In this document: positions 27,436 to 37,600 of the stretch, piece after piece
How positions within the stretch are numbered: the stretch's first letter is position 1
Layout: the number at the start of each line of letters is the position of its first letter
Assembly: GCF_042432905.1 (NCBI RefSeq)
Contig: NZ_JBHLWI010000037.1
Coordinates: forward strand, 62,001 to 126,000
From: Fontibacter flavus
GTDB taxonomy: Bacteria > Bacteroidota > Bacteroidia > Cytophagales > Cyclobacteriaceae
DNA: 64,000 bases
Direction of reading: 5' to 3'
Program-made: the position numbers and the translations under genes
The notes under the pieces: model-generated
Seen by the model: the letters and a program-made list of their open reading frames with translations, nothing else
Databases searched by the model: none
Told to the model about the DNA's origin: nothing

Positions 27436-29496
27436 ATGAAAAATAAAAATTTTAAACGATATACAGTTACTTCAGCTTTGCCCTATGCCAACGGACCTCT
27501 TCACATTGGTCACTTGGCGGGATGCTATATTCCTTCAGATATCTATGTCAGGTACCTGAGATCCAATGACAGGGATGTTGCCTATGTCTGTGGTTCAGAT
27601 GAACATGGTGTAGCCATTACCATCAAAGCCAAAAAAGAGGGGATTACCCCTCAGGAAGTGGTGGACAGGTACCATGAGATCATGAAAAAAAGCTTTGAAG
27701 AGTTTGGAATCAGCTTTGATCACTATTCCCGTACTTCTGCTAAAATCCATCATGAAACAGCTGCAGGATTCTTTAAAGATCTATATGAAAAAGGAGAATT
27801 TCTGGAACAGGTTACCGAGCAATATTATGATGAGGAAGCAGGACAGTTTTTGGCAGATAGATATATAGAAGGTACCTGTCCGAAATGTGGCCATGATGGT
27901 GCCTATGGAGATCAGTGTGAGAAATGTGGCAGTTCGCTCAATCCTACAGATCTGATTAATCCCAAATCAAAGTTAAGTGGGAGTACACCGGTTTTGAGAG
28001 AGACCAAACATTGGTTTCTGGATTTGGCGAGATATACAGATTTTTTGAAAAACTGGATACTTGTTGAGCATGCAAACGACTGGAAAAACAATGTGCTGGG
28101 TCAATGTCGCTCGTGGCTGGAGGCAGGAGAAGGTCTTCAGGCCAGGTCAATGACCAGGGATATGGATTGGGGAATTCCAGTTCCAGTAGAAGGGGCAGAA
28201 GGTAAAGTGCTTTATGTCTGGTTTGATGCGCCGATAGGATATATCTCATCCACCAAGGAGTGGGCTGCTCAAAAAGGAATCGATTGGGAACCTTATTGGA
28301 AAGATGAGGAAACCAAATTGGTTCATTTTATAGGGAAAGACAATATCGTATTCCATTGCATCATTTTTCCTGCCATTTTGAAAACCCATGGAGGCTATGT
28401 CCTTCCGGAAAATGTACCAGCCAATGAGTTTTTGAATCTGGAGGGAGATAAGATTTCCACTTCAAGAAACTGGGCCGTATGGTTACATGAGTATTTGGAG
28501 GAGTTTCCCGGCAAACAGGATGTGTTGCGTTATGTATTGACGGCAAATGCACCTGAGACAAAAGACAATGACTTTACCTGGAAGGATTTTCAATCCAGGA
28601 ATAATTCCGAACTGGTTGCAGTTTTCGGTAATTTCGTCAATAGGGCAGTAGTGCTTACCCATAAATTTTTCGATGGTCAGATACCTGCATTGGCGGAGTT
28701 GAATGATTTTGACAGAGACGCCTTAGCTGCGCTTCAAGAGTATCCTGAGAAAATTGCGGCCTCTATCGAAAGGTACCGTTTCAGAGAGGCTTTGTCTTTT
28801 GTAATGGACTTTGCAAGAGTAGGGAATAAATACCTGGCAGATACAGAACCTTGGAAAACCATCAAGGAAGATCAAGAACGTACTGGGACAATCCTGAATA
28901 TTGCCCTGAACATTGCTGCTAATCTTGCAGTATTGGCTGAACCCTTCCTTCCTTTTACTGCAGCTAAAATGTTTGACATGTTTAATCTGAAAGGTTTGAA
29001 ATGGCAGGATACCGGTCGTCAGGATTTGCTGCAGGCTGGGCAAAAAATCAACGCAGCTTCCCTGTTATTCGAAAAAATTGAGGACAATGTGGTAGAAGCC
29101 CAAGTGAACAAATTGATGGAATCAAAAAAGCAAAATGAACTGGCCAATGCCAAAGCGGCTCCAATGAAGGATATCATCACCTATGATGATTTCGCAAAAC
29201 TGGATATGCGGCTAGTGAAGGTATTGACGGCTGAACCTATGCCTAAGTCCAAAAAGCTGCTAAAGCTGACAGTTGATACCGGGTTGGGTGTCCGAACCGT
29301 TTTGAGTGGCGTGGCAGAACATTTCAAACCTGAAGACCTGATTGGAAAACAGGTAACCATGCTGATCAATCTAGCTCCCCGTAAAATGATGGGGGTAGAT
29401 TCTGAGGGGATGATCCTGATGGCGGAAGATAGGGATGGCAGTTTGAGGTTGCTGAATCCTGATAGGCCAACAGCAGATGGTTCTACCATTTCTTAA
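27436..29496 (+). CDS. metG: Methionyl-tRNA synthetase
   Basis: MetG charges tRNA-Met. The 686-residue protein starts MKNKNFKRYTVTSALPYANG; an in-frame TTG three codons upstream lies in the -7 element. The HIGH motif is PLHIGHLAG. The zinc knuckle has CPKCG and CEKCG (about residues 150-170). The KMSKS loop appears as KISTSRNWAV. An anticodon-binding helical domain follows, with a C-terminal tRNA-binding (Trbp111-like) domain over the last 110 residues (about 577-686). The size and appended domain match the E. coli type of 677 residues. Confidence 0.96.
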   Translation: MKNKNFKRYTVTSALPYANGPLHIGHLAGCYIPSDIYVRYLRSNDRDVAYVCGSDEHGVAITIKAKKEGITPQEVVDRYHEIMKKSFEEFGISFDHYSRTSAKIHHETAAGFFKDLYEKGEFLEQVTEQYYDEEAGQFLADRYIEGTCPKCGHDGAYGDQCEKCGSSLNPTDLINPKSKLSGSTPVLRETKHWFLDLARYTDFLKNWILVEHANDWKNNVLGQCRSWLEAGEGLQARSMTRDMDWGIPVPVEGAEGKVLYVWFDAPIGYISSTKEWAAQKGIDWEPYWKDEETKLVHFIGKDNIVFHCIIFPAILKTHGGYVLPENVPANEFLNLEGDKISTSRNWAVWLHEYLEEFPGKQDVLRYVLTANAPETKDNDFTWKDFQSRNNSELVAVFGNFVNRAVVLTHKFFDGQIPALAELNDFDRDALAALQEYPEKIAASIERYRFREALSFVMDFARVGNKYLADTEPWKTIKEDQERTGTILNIALNIAANLAVLAEPFLPFTAAKMFDMFNLKGLKWQDTGRQDLLQAGQKINAASLLFEKIEDNVVEAQVNKLMESKKQNELANAKAAPMKDIITYDDFAKLDMRLVKVLTAEPMPKSKKLLKLTVDTGLGVRTVLSGVAEHFKPEDLIGKQVTMLINLAPRKMMGVDSEGMILMAEDRDGSLRLLNPDRPTADGSTIS

Positions 29497-29556
29497 TTGA
29501 CAATTGACGAAAATCATGTAGGTCATTCCATGGAGAACGTGCCTACATCTCTTTTT

Positions 29557-29608
29557 ATCCCACTATGAAGTTTTGCTTATCCAAGGAACTGCCTAGTGGG
29601 ATTTTTTG
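29557..29608 (+). terminator. Possible terminator after metG
   Basis: A 9-bp stem (ATCCCACTA with TAGTGGGAT) closes a long 28-base loop and is followed by TTTTTG. It lies about 60 bases after the metG stop. The long loop lowers confidence. Confidence 0.5.
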
Positions 29609-29736
29609 TGAAAGCAGGGTTATCCCTTTCCTATATTTTCAAGAGAAGCATTATGCTTGGGGAAGTGTTATTTTATTTAGAATAGTGAACATTTCTGACA
29701 GATTTGCTGTATTAGAATGGTAAAAAAATAATCTTC

Positions 29737-30987
29737 ATGAACCTATTAGGTAGCGCAGTTTTCTTACTGGCAATATTATTATTCTCCACATTTCTCAACT
29801 GGTATGTATTTCAAGCCATCAAGACCTTGAGCCTAGGTTTGACTTCGGAAAAACTTAGACAGGGCATCTATGTCGCTTATTGGATTATTTTCGGAGGGAT
29901 TACCATTTGGTACTTGGTCACTTTCCTGAGGATCTTTTTAGAGGGGGAGATCAGTACCTCGACCCAAACGATGCTAAATGTCTTCTTGACAGTAGTGGTT
30001 ACTCAGCTGGTTTGCGTAGTGTTTTTGTTTGGTGAAGATATAGTGAGAAATATTCAGGCAGGCATTTCCTATTTAGTTGGTGGGGCCAAGGATTTTGCTT
30101 TTCCTACAAGAAAAACATGGGTAAGTACACTGGCCATTCTGGTAGCTGCAATTCCATTTTTCAGCTTTGTTTATGGCATCACAGTTGGCAAGCATAATTT
30201 TAAAGTCCACAAAGAAACGATCTATTTTGAAGATCTTCCTGAGGCATTTGATGGCTTTACCATCACGCAGATTTCTGATATCCATTCCGGGAGTTTCAAA
30301 GACAGGGCCATCATTCAGAAAGGAGTAGATCTTGCAAAAGCACAGGGCTCAGATTTGCTGGTTTTTACGGGAGATTTGGTAAACCATAAAGCTGAAGAAA
30401 TAGAACCATTTTTAGACCAATTTGAGGCCATCAAAGCCCCTTATGGAAAATTTTCCATATTGGGGAATCACGATTATGGGGATTATATACCCTGGCCAAA
30501 TAAAGATGCCAAAGAGAAGAATTTTGAGAAATTAAAGCAGCAGCATGGAAGAATGGGTTTCCAGTTACTGCTTGATGAGCATGTTACTATTGAAAAAGAT
30601 GGTCAAATGCTACAATTGATCGGTGTGGAAAACTGGGGCGTTGGCTTCAAGTCAAAAGGGAATTTGGAAAAAGCTCTGGAAGGAACGGAGAAGCCTGAAT
30701 TCAAAATTTTACTTTCCCATGACCCATCTCACTGGGATGAGGAGGTGAAAAAACATGAAAACCCTGTTCAACTTACCTTATCGGGGCATACTCATGGTAT
30801 GCAATTTGGTATAGAAACGCCAATCATTAAATGGAGTCCTGTACAATACCGCTATCCAAATTGGGCCGGACTTGCAGAACAAGATGGGAAGTACCTCTAT
30901 GTCAACAGGGGATTTGGGTTCCACGCCTTTTCTGGAAGGGTCGGTATTTGGCCTGAGATTACAGTGATTGAACTACGGAAAAAATAA
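29737..30987 (+). CDS. Membrane-anchored calcineurin-like metallophosphoesterase
   Basis: This 416-residue protein has four hydrophobic segments in the first 155 residues and a metallophosphoesterase domain behind them. The metal-binding blocks appear in order: DIHSG, FTGDLVNH, GNHDYGDY, LSHDP and LSGHTHGMQFG. This layout matches YkuE/YaeI-type membrane phosphoesterases, some of which act on UDP-sugar lipids, although the substrate here is unknown. The start is the ATG at 29737. It is followed after 61 bases by a DUF4174 gene on the same strand. Confidence 0.9.
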   Translation: MNLLGSAVFLLAILLFSTFLNWYVFQAIKTLSLGLTSEKLRQGIYVAYWIIFGGITIWYLVTFLRIFLEGEISTSTQTMLNVFLTVVVTQLVCVVFLFGEDIVRNIQAGISYLVGGAKDFAFPTRKTWVSTLAILVAAIPFFSFVYGITVGKHNFKVHKETIYFEDLPEAFDGFTITQISDIHSGSFKDRAIIQKGVDLAKAQGSDLLVFTGDLVNHKAEEIEPFLDQFEAIKAPYGKFSILGNHDYGDYIPWPNKDAKEKNFEKLKQQHGRMGFQLLLDEHVTIEKDGQMLQLIGVENWGVGFKSKGNLEKALEGTEKPEFKILLSHDPSHWDEEVKKHENPVQLTLSGHTHGMQFGIETPIIKWSPVQYRYPNWAGLAEQDGKYLYVNRGFGFHAFSGRVGIWPEITVIELRKK

Positions 30988-31048
30988 CACAAGTTAGTTT
31001 TCGGAAATTGGTTGATAAACAAATGGTTTTGAATCCTGTTTAATAGAT

Positions 31049-31459
31049 ATGAATTTTATTTATATCATCCTATTTTTCTTGCTTTTTGCTTCATGGGAAA
31101 AGCCCAAAAAGCTGGAGGATTTCAGGTGGGAAAATAGGGTTGTTTTGTATTTTCCCAAAGATAAGGTTGAGAGCCTACTTGTTGCGGATAATCTGCAAGA
31201 AGCCTTGGCCAAGCGCAAGATTGTCTATATTATTTTCAACGATCCTTTGCTCAGCAATGCTGAAATGGAATTCAGTGAAAATTACCAAGAGCAATTGAAA
31301 ATGAAATATCAAATCAGCGCAGGGAAAAGTAAATGGGTGTTGATAGGGCTGGACGGCATGGCAAAACTGAATCAGGAAGGTGACTTGGACTGGGATTTAA
31401 TTTTTAGGACTATTGATTCCATGCCTATGAGGCAATCAGAAATCAGGAGAAAGAAATAA
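31049..31459 (+). CDS. DUF4174 domain protein
   Basis: This 136-residue protein has an N-terminal hydrophobic stretch (about residues 2-14) that suggests export or membrane anchoring. The domain starts FRWENRVVLYFP, has KWVLIGLDGMAKL, and ends in DSMPMRQSEIRRK. The MPMRQ ending is the signature of the DUF4174 family, a thioredoxin-like fold without CxxC. The function is unknown. A clean terminator follows. Confidence 0.8.
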   Translation: MNFIYIILFFLLFASWEKPKKLEDFRWENRVVLYFPKDKVESLLVADNLQEALAKRKIVYIIFNDPLLSNAEMEFSENYQEQLKMKYQISAGKSKWVLIGLDGMAKLNQEGDLDWDLIFRTIDSMPMRQSEIRRKK

Positions 31460-31506
31460 TGTGATTATTTTTAGTTGTTACATACTTTTATTGAGGTTCT
31501 TAGGTA

Positions 31507-31532
31507 AAAAATACCCTGTTCTGGGTATTTTT
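31507..31532 (+). terminator. Terminator after the DUF4174 gene
   Basis: A perfect 10-bp stem (AAAAATACCC / GGGTATTTTT) with a 6-base loop lies 48 bases after the stop. The T tail doubles as the -33 element of the next promoter. Confidence 0.85.
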
Positions 31533-31558
31533 GTAATGAATTACTTAGGTTAAATTTG
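31530..31558 (+). promoter_or_regulatory. Promoter of the small Cys/His protein gene
   Basis: TTTG (31530-31533), a 17-base spacer and TAAATTTG (31551-31558) match both halves of the Bacteroidota promoter. The ATG follows 19 bases after the -7 element. Confidence 0.5.
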
Positions 31559-31577
31559 AGAGTAAATTAATCGGCCA

Positions 31578-31820
31578 ATGAAATTCTTTTACCTCTCAAC
31601 CCAAGCTTCTGATAAAGGTATCTATGAACTTCATCATAGAGATTGTGTGCATCTGCCTCCAGTAAGCCACAGGGAATATATAGGTCCTTATGATAACGGA
31701 AAGGAAGCATTGAAAAAGGCTATCAATTTCAATCCCAATGCTTCTCTTTGTCCAATGTGTAATAAATCCCTAATTAATTTGAATACTGAAAACAGTAAGA
31801 AACCCAAGGTGGAAAAATAA
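31578..31820 (+). CDS. Small conserved Cys/His protein, function unknown
   Basis: This 80-residue protein is a single small domain. It contains ELHHRDCVHLP, then YIGPYDNGKEALKKAI, and a C-terminal CPMC knuckle (ASLCPMCNK). The spaced His/Cys pair and the CxxC could bind one zinc ion, but I cannot name a family. Similar short proteins occur in Bacteroidota. Its own promoter and the terminator before it support it as a real gene. Confidence 0.65.
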   Translation: MKFFYLSTQASDKGIYELHHRDCVHLPPVSHREYIGPYDNGKEALKKAINFNPNASLCPMCNKSLINLNTENSKKPKVEK

Positions 31821-31835
31821 GCTTCCATATTTCCC

Positions 31836-32252
31836 TTAATATTGCTCAAGCATATATTTAATAATGTCTGTTGTGGTGACGATTCCCTTTAGTTCTTCAC
31901 CTTCCACTACCGGTAGGGCATGGAATTCTTCATTTGCAAAGATTTCAGCAACATCCCTGATGGAATCATTGGGATTCACCATTTTTAGTTTAGAGGTCAT
32001 TACCTGTGGAATACTGAGTATTTCCAGTACAGCCTCATCTGCTCCTTCCTGATTTTCAAATAGGGCACCAAAGGTTAGTCTGTTTATATCTGTACGGCTG
32101 ATAATTCCAGCAATTTTTTTTCCGGAAAGGACGGGGAGATGTCTGATTTTATGTTTTCTAAATATCTCCATTACATCTTGCAGCTTGTCCTGTTCTTGTA
32201 CGGCCACAACTTTTGTGGTCATAATGCTGCTTATAGGTTCTCGCTTTTTCAT
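31836..32252 (-). CDS. CBS-domain pair protein
   Basis: This 138-residue protein consists only of two CBS motifs (about residues 8-60 and 78-136). Each has the usual pattern, as in RKHKIRHLPVLSGKKIAGIISRTDI and EEFHALPVVEGEELKGIVTTTDI. Such stand-alone pairs bind adenine nucleotides and act as energy or redox sensors. No partner gene is adjacent. It converges on the small Cys/His gene. Confidence 0.9.
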   Translation of the reverse strand: MKKREPISSIMTTKVVAVQEQDKLQDVMEIFRKHKIRHLPVLSGKKIAGIISRTDINRLTFGALFENQEGADEAVLEILSIPQVMTSKLKMVNPNDSIRDVAEIFANEEFHALPVVEGEELKGIVTTTDIIKYMLEQY

Positions 32253-32564
32253 GGCTTCTGGGCTTTTGATTCATTACCTCTAATCTATTTCAAATACATG
32301 GATTAAACCCTGACAAAAGTCACCTTATGTGTTGATTTTTAGGTATTGGCTCCAGTTTGTGAAAAAATGGTGCTTATTTTTTTCCCTTCTTCCTTTTTCA
32401 ATTACTCCCTTTGTGTGATTGATAGCCTTAAATTAAGGGAAAGGATGATGAAATTGTTGTGATTAGAAAGTGATTCTTTATTAAGACGTGCAACTACGAA
32501 GATTTTTATCCCATCTAACAGTTAATGAAAATTTTAAATAATTGACTAACTAAGCCAAAATCAC
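32253..32564. other. Intergenic region, nothing recognised
   Basis: About 310 bases of AT-rich sequence lie between two divergent genes. It must hold both promoters, but no TAnnTTTG with a well-placed partner was seen. No hairpin or ORF was found. Confidence 0.5.
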
Positions 32565-34100
32565 ATGAAGCATTATAAATTATTGCCTTTAGTGATCTTG
32601 TTGATTTCAATCTGTTGGACAGCATGTCATCATGAGGATGAAAACCCTAGAATTAATTTTGACATAGGTATCATCGGAGAAGGACCCTTTGGGAATTTTC
32701 TCCAGTTTGAGGTTTATTCTTCTCCAGCTTTAGATGCAGATGAGTTGGAGTTTTTTATTGGGGAACAACTGGTTTTGCCTCTAAAACTGGAAAGCGGCGC
32801 TTGGCAGGTTTCCTTATCAGATTTTGAGCATGGAGTTCATCAATTAAAGGTCAATCAGAAAAGTAATCCAGCGAATGTTATAGTCAAGACATTTGAAAAA
32901 GCTCAATTTTTGGTTGAACTCTTGGTGGATGAAAGTTATTTGGCTTCAACAATTGAGCATTTTCTGGTTATTTGGGATGATGGAGGGAGCCTATATCAAG
33001 TAGATAAGATTAATGTTTCAGGTAACCTCATGGTGCCTCTTGGTGCTTTTTCAGGAAATGAATTTACGATGGGTATTTTTTCCTCTTTAGAAAGTGCAGG
33101 ACAGGGACTTGGGCAGGTATTCAGGCAACTGCCTTTAGGTAAAAAATGGCCATTGGCTATTGAAACAAGTCCTGAGTCACAATTTGGATCTGCCAGTTTA
33201 AAATTAAAGAATCTTCCGTCCCATCAGGAATATTGGATTGGCAGCAGGGGAGTGTTTTCGCATGGTCAGACCCTTTCTTCCAACTATTTTCTTTTTCTTG
33301 ACAATATTCCTTCAAAATTTTTCATATGCTTGAACCAAGGTTCAAGAAAATTGGGGAAATTTTTCACTGATGAAGTGAAGGAGGCTGGTGGACAGGTGGA
33401 ATTGGATTTGGGGATGATGAAGGAATTAAGTATGCTTGATGTAAAGTTGTCTAAACCTGTTTTTGGCACCTATTCAATTTTTGGTTTTGAAAATCCTTTG
33501 GATCTTTACTCCCAATATCCTCTTGAAGTGGGTTTTCTTGAGGATCAGCATTCCATCAAAATAGGGGATTATGCTGAGTTTTTCCCTTTTGTTGAATTTC
33601 AGTTGAACTATCAGGAAGAATCTACTCAGGTTTTTTCCCGGTTTAGAGCAAAACAGTTTTCACAAGAAGTATCCATTTTCAATGCAGGTTTCAGTGTACA
33701 GGAAAAGGGATTGGATGTTTTTGAAATAGAGTCCTATGGAGATTTTGATCTGACTTTTTCGGTTTGGGATGGGCGAGCCGATGAAGGTACAGACTGGTTG
33801 GTTTTCATGGTGCAGCCCTCATCTGAGACTATGTTGTTCCCTCATTTGATTTTGAATGAAAATATTAAGATAAGTGATATGATGCTGAGGGGAGTTACTA
33901 TAGAAGAAAGTGATTTGCTAGCCTCCTATTCAGATTATTTACAGGGATTATATGTGGGCAGAGGTAAGGATTATTTCAGGAAATCAAGGGCATTTCATTC
34001 AAAATCCAAATACCATCTTGCTTTCAATCAGAATCCTGGGCCTCAAAGTAGAAGAGTTTTAGAAAAATATTTTTTACTAAGCCTAGTTTCTCAGCTTTGA
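32565..34100 (+). CDS. Large lipoprotein of unknown function
   Basis: This 511-residue protein has a lipoprotein signal (hydrophobic residues 6-18, Cys at about 21 in WTACHHEDE). The mature part is rich in Phe, Glu and beta-strand-like patterns with no catalytic motif I recognise. It resembles secreted beta-sandwich proteins of Bacteroidota in composition only. It stands alone and is followed by about 280 bases and then a hairpin. Cell-surface exposure is an inference from the acidic residues that follow the Cys. Confidence 0.7.
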   Translation: MKHYKLLPLVILLISICWTACHHEDENPRINFDIGIIGEGPFGNFLQFEVYSSPALDADELEFFIGEQLVLPLKLESGAWQVSLSDFEHGVHQLKVNQKSNPANVIVKTFEKAQFLVELLVDESYLASTIEHFLVIWDDGGSLYQVDKINVSGNLMVPLGAFSGNEFTMGIFSSLESAGQGLGQVFRQLPLGKKWPLAIETSPESQFGSASLKLKNLPSHQEYWIGSRGVFSHGQTLSSNYFLFLDNIPSKFFICLNQGSRKLGKFFTDEVKEAGGQVELDLGMMKELSMLDVKLSKPVFGTYSIFGFENPLDLYSQYPLEVGFLEDQHSIKIGDYAEFFPFVEFQLNYQEESTQVFSRFRAKQFSQEVSIFNAGFSVQEKGLDVFEIESYGDFDLTFSVWDGRADEGTDWLVFMVQPSSETMLFPHLILNENIKISDMMLRGVTIEESDLLASYSDYLQGLYVGRGKDYFRKSRAFHSKSKYHLAFNQNPGPQSRRVLEKYFLLSLVSQL

Positions 34101-34376
34101 TGATTGAGAACTGAAAAACCGCCAGGTTTCTTTATATTTAGTTGTTATGAAACACAATTTTGCCATTTAAACCTGGCAGGTTTACTCATTCCCGTAATTC
34201 AAATAAAGTGGGACTAAACAATCGTGATAGTTGGAAAGTGAAACATGTCCTGATTTTAATTCAATATCAATGTTTTGACGAATGGATTGGGAGGTTTTTA
34301 ATGAGGGCAATAAAAAGGTTTTATTTTTGATGGACTATTTATTGTCCATTATTTCGAATTTAGGAATCTAAAAACA

Positions 34377-34411
34377 AAAACTCCTGTAAACCATCTTTTT
34401 ACAGGAGTTTT
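34377..34411. terminator. Strong bidirectional hairpin
   Basis: A perfect 14-bp stem (AAAACTCCTGTAAA / TTTACAGGAGTTTT) with a 7-base loop and A/T-rich outer arms. It could terminate transcripts from both sides, from the lipoprotein gene and from the defence-like gene. Confidence 0.75.
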
Positions 34412-34431
34412 ATCATAATTCATTGTTAAAA

Positions 34432-34446
34432 GTCGGGGTGACAGGA
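34432..34446. repeat. Possible attachment-site relic: 15 bases equal to a tRNA-Pro 3' end
   Basis: GTCGGGGTGACAGGA is the reverse complement of the usual end of a Bacteroidota tRNA-Pro gene (TCCTGTCACCCCGAC). The match stops there and no tRNA body follows. Tyrosine integrases often leave such a short 3'-end copy at one border of an integrated element. No second copy was found in the window. The tRNA comparison is from memory. Confidence 0.4.
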
Positions 34447-34684
34447 CGACCACCCTATCCTGTAAATCTCTTTTTATCAACTACTTAACAAAACAAGTTC
34501 CAAGTAGTTCACCGTTCAGTTCTCATTTTTTTTGAACTGGTTTGAGTGCCGATGAACTTGATAACTTCTTAGACAAATATACGAAAAACACTTATTAAAC
34601 TGGCATCAAAAATGAACAAATACTCCCTTTCATCCAGAGGAATCAATCACTAATTTGATATCAAAACTGAGTTCTTAGCAGCCA

Positions 34685-37600
34685 TTATAAATATGTTTCT
34701 TGATCTCTATTCCTTTCACGTTTTATTTGTTCATCAATATTATCCAAGTTTCCCATAACCCACTCTGAAACTAATTGAATTTCATGATTTTTTATACTTA
34801 AAAATAATTCCTTCTGAGCCTCTAGTAGTGGAACCAGTGATCCGGTCCATGAAAATGTTCCCATATTTGAATTTAGGCTTATTAGCACCTCTTTTATATG
34901 TCCAAAGTCATCAATAAGTCTTTTAGCGTAAGGATGCCATTCGGTATACTGGTTATTATTTTCAGCATATATTGGAACCAACTCTGCAAGCCTTGCAGGG
35001 GCTAATGGCTTTTTAGTACTACACCAATTAAATATCTTTTCTATATCGCCATCGAACAATATACCTACACTTCTCCTGCCGACACCTCCAATACGGGATC
35101 CCAGTATACTTTTCAATCCATAAAATTTAACGAAATCATCTTCAATATAAAGTAGTGCATTTGATAAATCAGTCCAAACTGATTGGAAATGAATTTTCAT
35201 AAGTACTTCATAGATTCTTTGGAAATCACTATCTGATGAGAATACCATGTTATCCCTTGAAAATGAATCAATGATTAATTTGTTTATAAAAACAGCAAAC
35301 TCTGTTTCATCTTTATGGTTTAGTATATCACATATAGTTTGTGACCACCTGTATCCATCAAGCTGGTGTTTTGCTTCTTTGTTGATTCCAATAGTATAAA
35401 TACATTCTTTAAAAATCGGGATCAATTTATTTTTAATTTCTTCATTATGAAAGCCAAGACTAAAAAACATATCAAATACTAATTCGTATCCCTCTTTCCC
35501 GTAAGAAAAAAGTTTTTTGCTAAATTTTTCCAATTCCGAATAGTCAAACTGACTAAGTGAATTGGCATGTGTGAAATATTGAAATCCTGATAACTCACAT
35601 TTTCCTTTATCTATCAATTCAAATAGCAATTCAAAATATTTCCATCCTTCAGGATCAGAAGCCAAAAAAGAAAACAAGAGATAATTTAAATCTTCATCCT
35701 CTTTCAAGGTATGATAAAACTGACTCTTTTCCTCATCATTTAATTGAGTTGCAAAACCTATAAATGCCGTAATGTTTCTATCTTTAATATTGATTTCTTT
35801 TATTACGCTTACCGAATCTTCCAGAAAGCTCATTACTTTTAATTTATCTCCTTCAATCAACTCATAGACCCTCCGCCCAAAATAAAAAGAGAATATCACT
35901 TGTCGTGAGAATATTAGGGGTAAATTCTCTTCCCATGACAATTCTTGACTAATGAATTCGTCTGCAAGATTAATAACAGCATCTTTGATGCCTTCACTTG
36001 AATAATCCTCAGTTTCTAAATAGTACGAATTTGAAATATTGACATACTTTGACTGAAAATCTTTTTTAGTCATTTTGTCAATCAGTAATTCAATTTGTCC
36101 GAGTTCCTCGACATTTAGATTTGTTTTTTCATATTTAAATGCTTCTTTTAAGCCTTTTAATCCCTCATCCCAGTCATAGTTCTTGATTTCTGCAACTTCA
36201 ACTATATACTTTAAAATAATTCTCGCAAATCCTGCATTGGAAATGGAGCGAATACTGTTAGCGATTATGTCACATACCTCGTCTTTGAAGTGTTCTTTAG
36301 ACTTAATTATAGAAACAAGTTTGAGCAGGATCCTATTCCAATATGTGCTTACTTCTTCCCATGATGGTTGATAATCTAATAATTTCATGGTACCCTGTTG
36401 CTCAGCTCCTCCGGTTCTTGAGAAATGACCATAACTCAAACCGGATGCCATTGCTTTGATTGCCAATTCATAATACTTGGGTTCGTTTTTGTCCAACCCC
36501 CACTCTATGATTGCCCATCTTTCATCTAAATTTGCTTCAGTCCCCGGGAGCAATATTTTGAATAACTGTATAAATTGTCCAGTAGCGTTATTTGCCCATG
36601 TTTCATTTTCAGCGACTGCAAATGAAAACAGGGTTTTAGCACCCGCTAAAAAGGTTCTTCTATCAAAACACAATTTTTCAAGCACCCATACGATGTTACG
36701 TCTACCTTCATCAATTTTATACAATTCTTCAGGTGGTAAAGAAAAAATTCTTGTGAAATTTTTAGCCACAGCAATTGGATTCACTTCAACAAATGAGCGG
36801 AAGAAGCGTGAACCCAATTCGGTATTTAAAACTTCCGCATTATCGAAAGGGCCATTAGGCCCCGCTATTTTCTCAATTATTTCTTTGGCTTTTTCATTAT
36901 ATCCTAAATATTTCATTTGTTCTGCCATTGCTTCAGAAAGATTTTTTCTATCAGGATTATCAAGTTCAGAGATACTATTGATAACCTGCACCAATCTTTC
37001 TGGGGTACATGGTTCTAGCCATTCTTGAGCTAAGTACATTGCCAAAGGGAAAGGTCTCATCCCAATAAGCCTCCCTTTTCTTTCAAAAATTTCTCGCTTT
37101 AAATAATGACTACATACTTCATAAAACTTATTAACAACAATCTGATCACCAATCTCTAAACTTGTTATATTATTGTTTTTTGCAATAAACTCAAGTTGGC
37201 TTTTTAGTTCGTCTTCATATCCGAAATAGTTGAAAATCGAACATGATCGAAGAATAGTTCTCCAAGTCTCTTCCTCTCCTTTTTTTCCAAGTAACTTATC
37301 TAACAAATCTTTATCATCTAACCGTCCGACATACTTTTCTCCCTCTTTCATGCTTTCACTAATTAGGACGGCCATTAAAGGAATCCCTTGTGAAAACTCT
37401 TTTATTTTGGAAATAGTATCTTCACCTAATATTGCTAAGTCCTCTTGTAGGATATCATTAACAACTGAGGATAAATCTTCCTTCTTGAAGAGAATATAAC
37501 TTACCCCGTTAATCCTATCCAATTCAAATTCTTCAGGGTTTGAATCTATTGTAATCAGAGAAAGTGAGTTGTTATCATTGTTTATTAAAGGTAGGAGTCG

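Larger units (their letters stand above)
34101..34684. other. Intergenic junction region at the left edge of the foreign island
   Basis: There is no credible gene here. From left to right it holds AT-rich sequence, a strong hairpin terminator (34377-34411), the tRNA-Pro-like 15-mer (34432-34446), and small inverted repeats. These repeats include ACAGGA/TCCTGT, AACTACTT/AAGTAGTT and CAGTTC/GAACTG between about 34440 and 34545. The density of short inverted repeats is higher than in other intergenic stretches of the window. Confidence 0.5.

Noticed and set aside
34100..34700. A tRNA-Pro gene at 34.4 kb
   Set aside because: Only the last 15 bases match; there is no anticodon arm or D arm.
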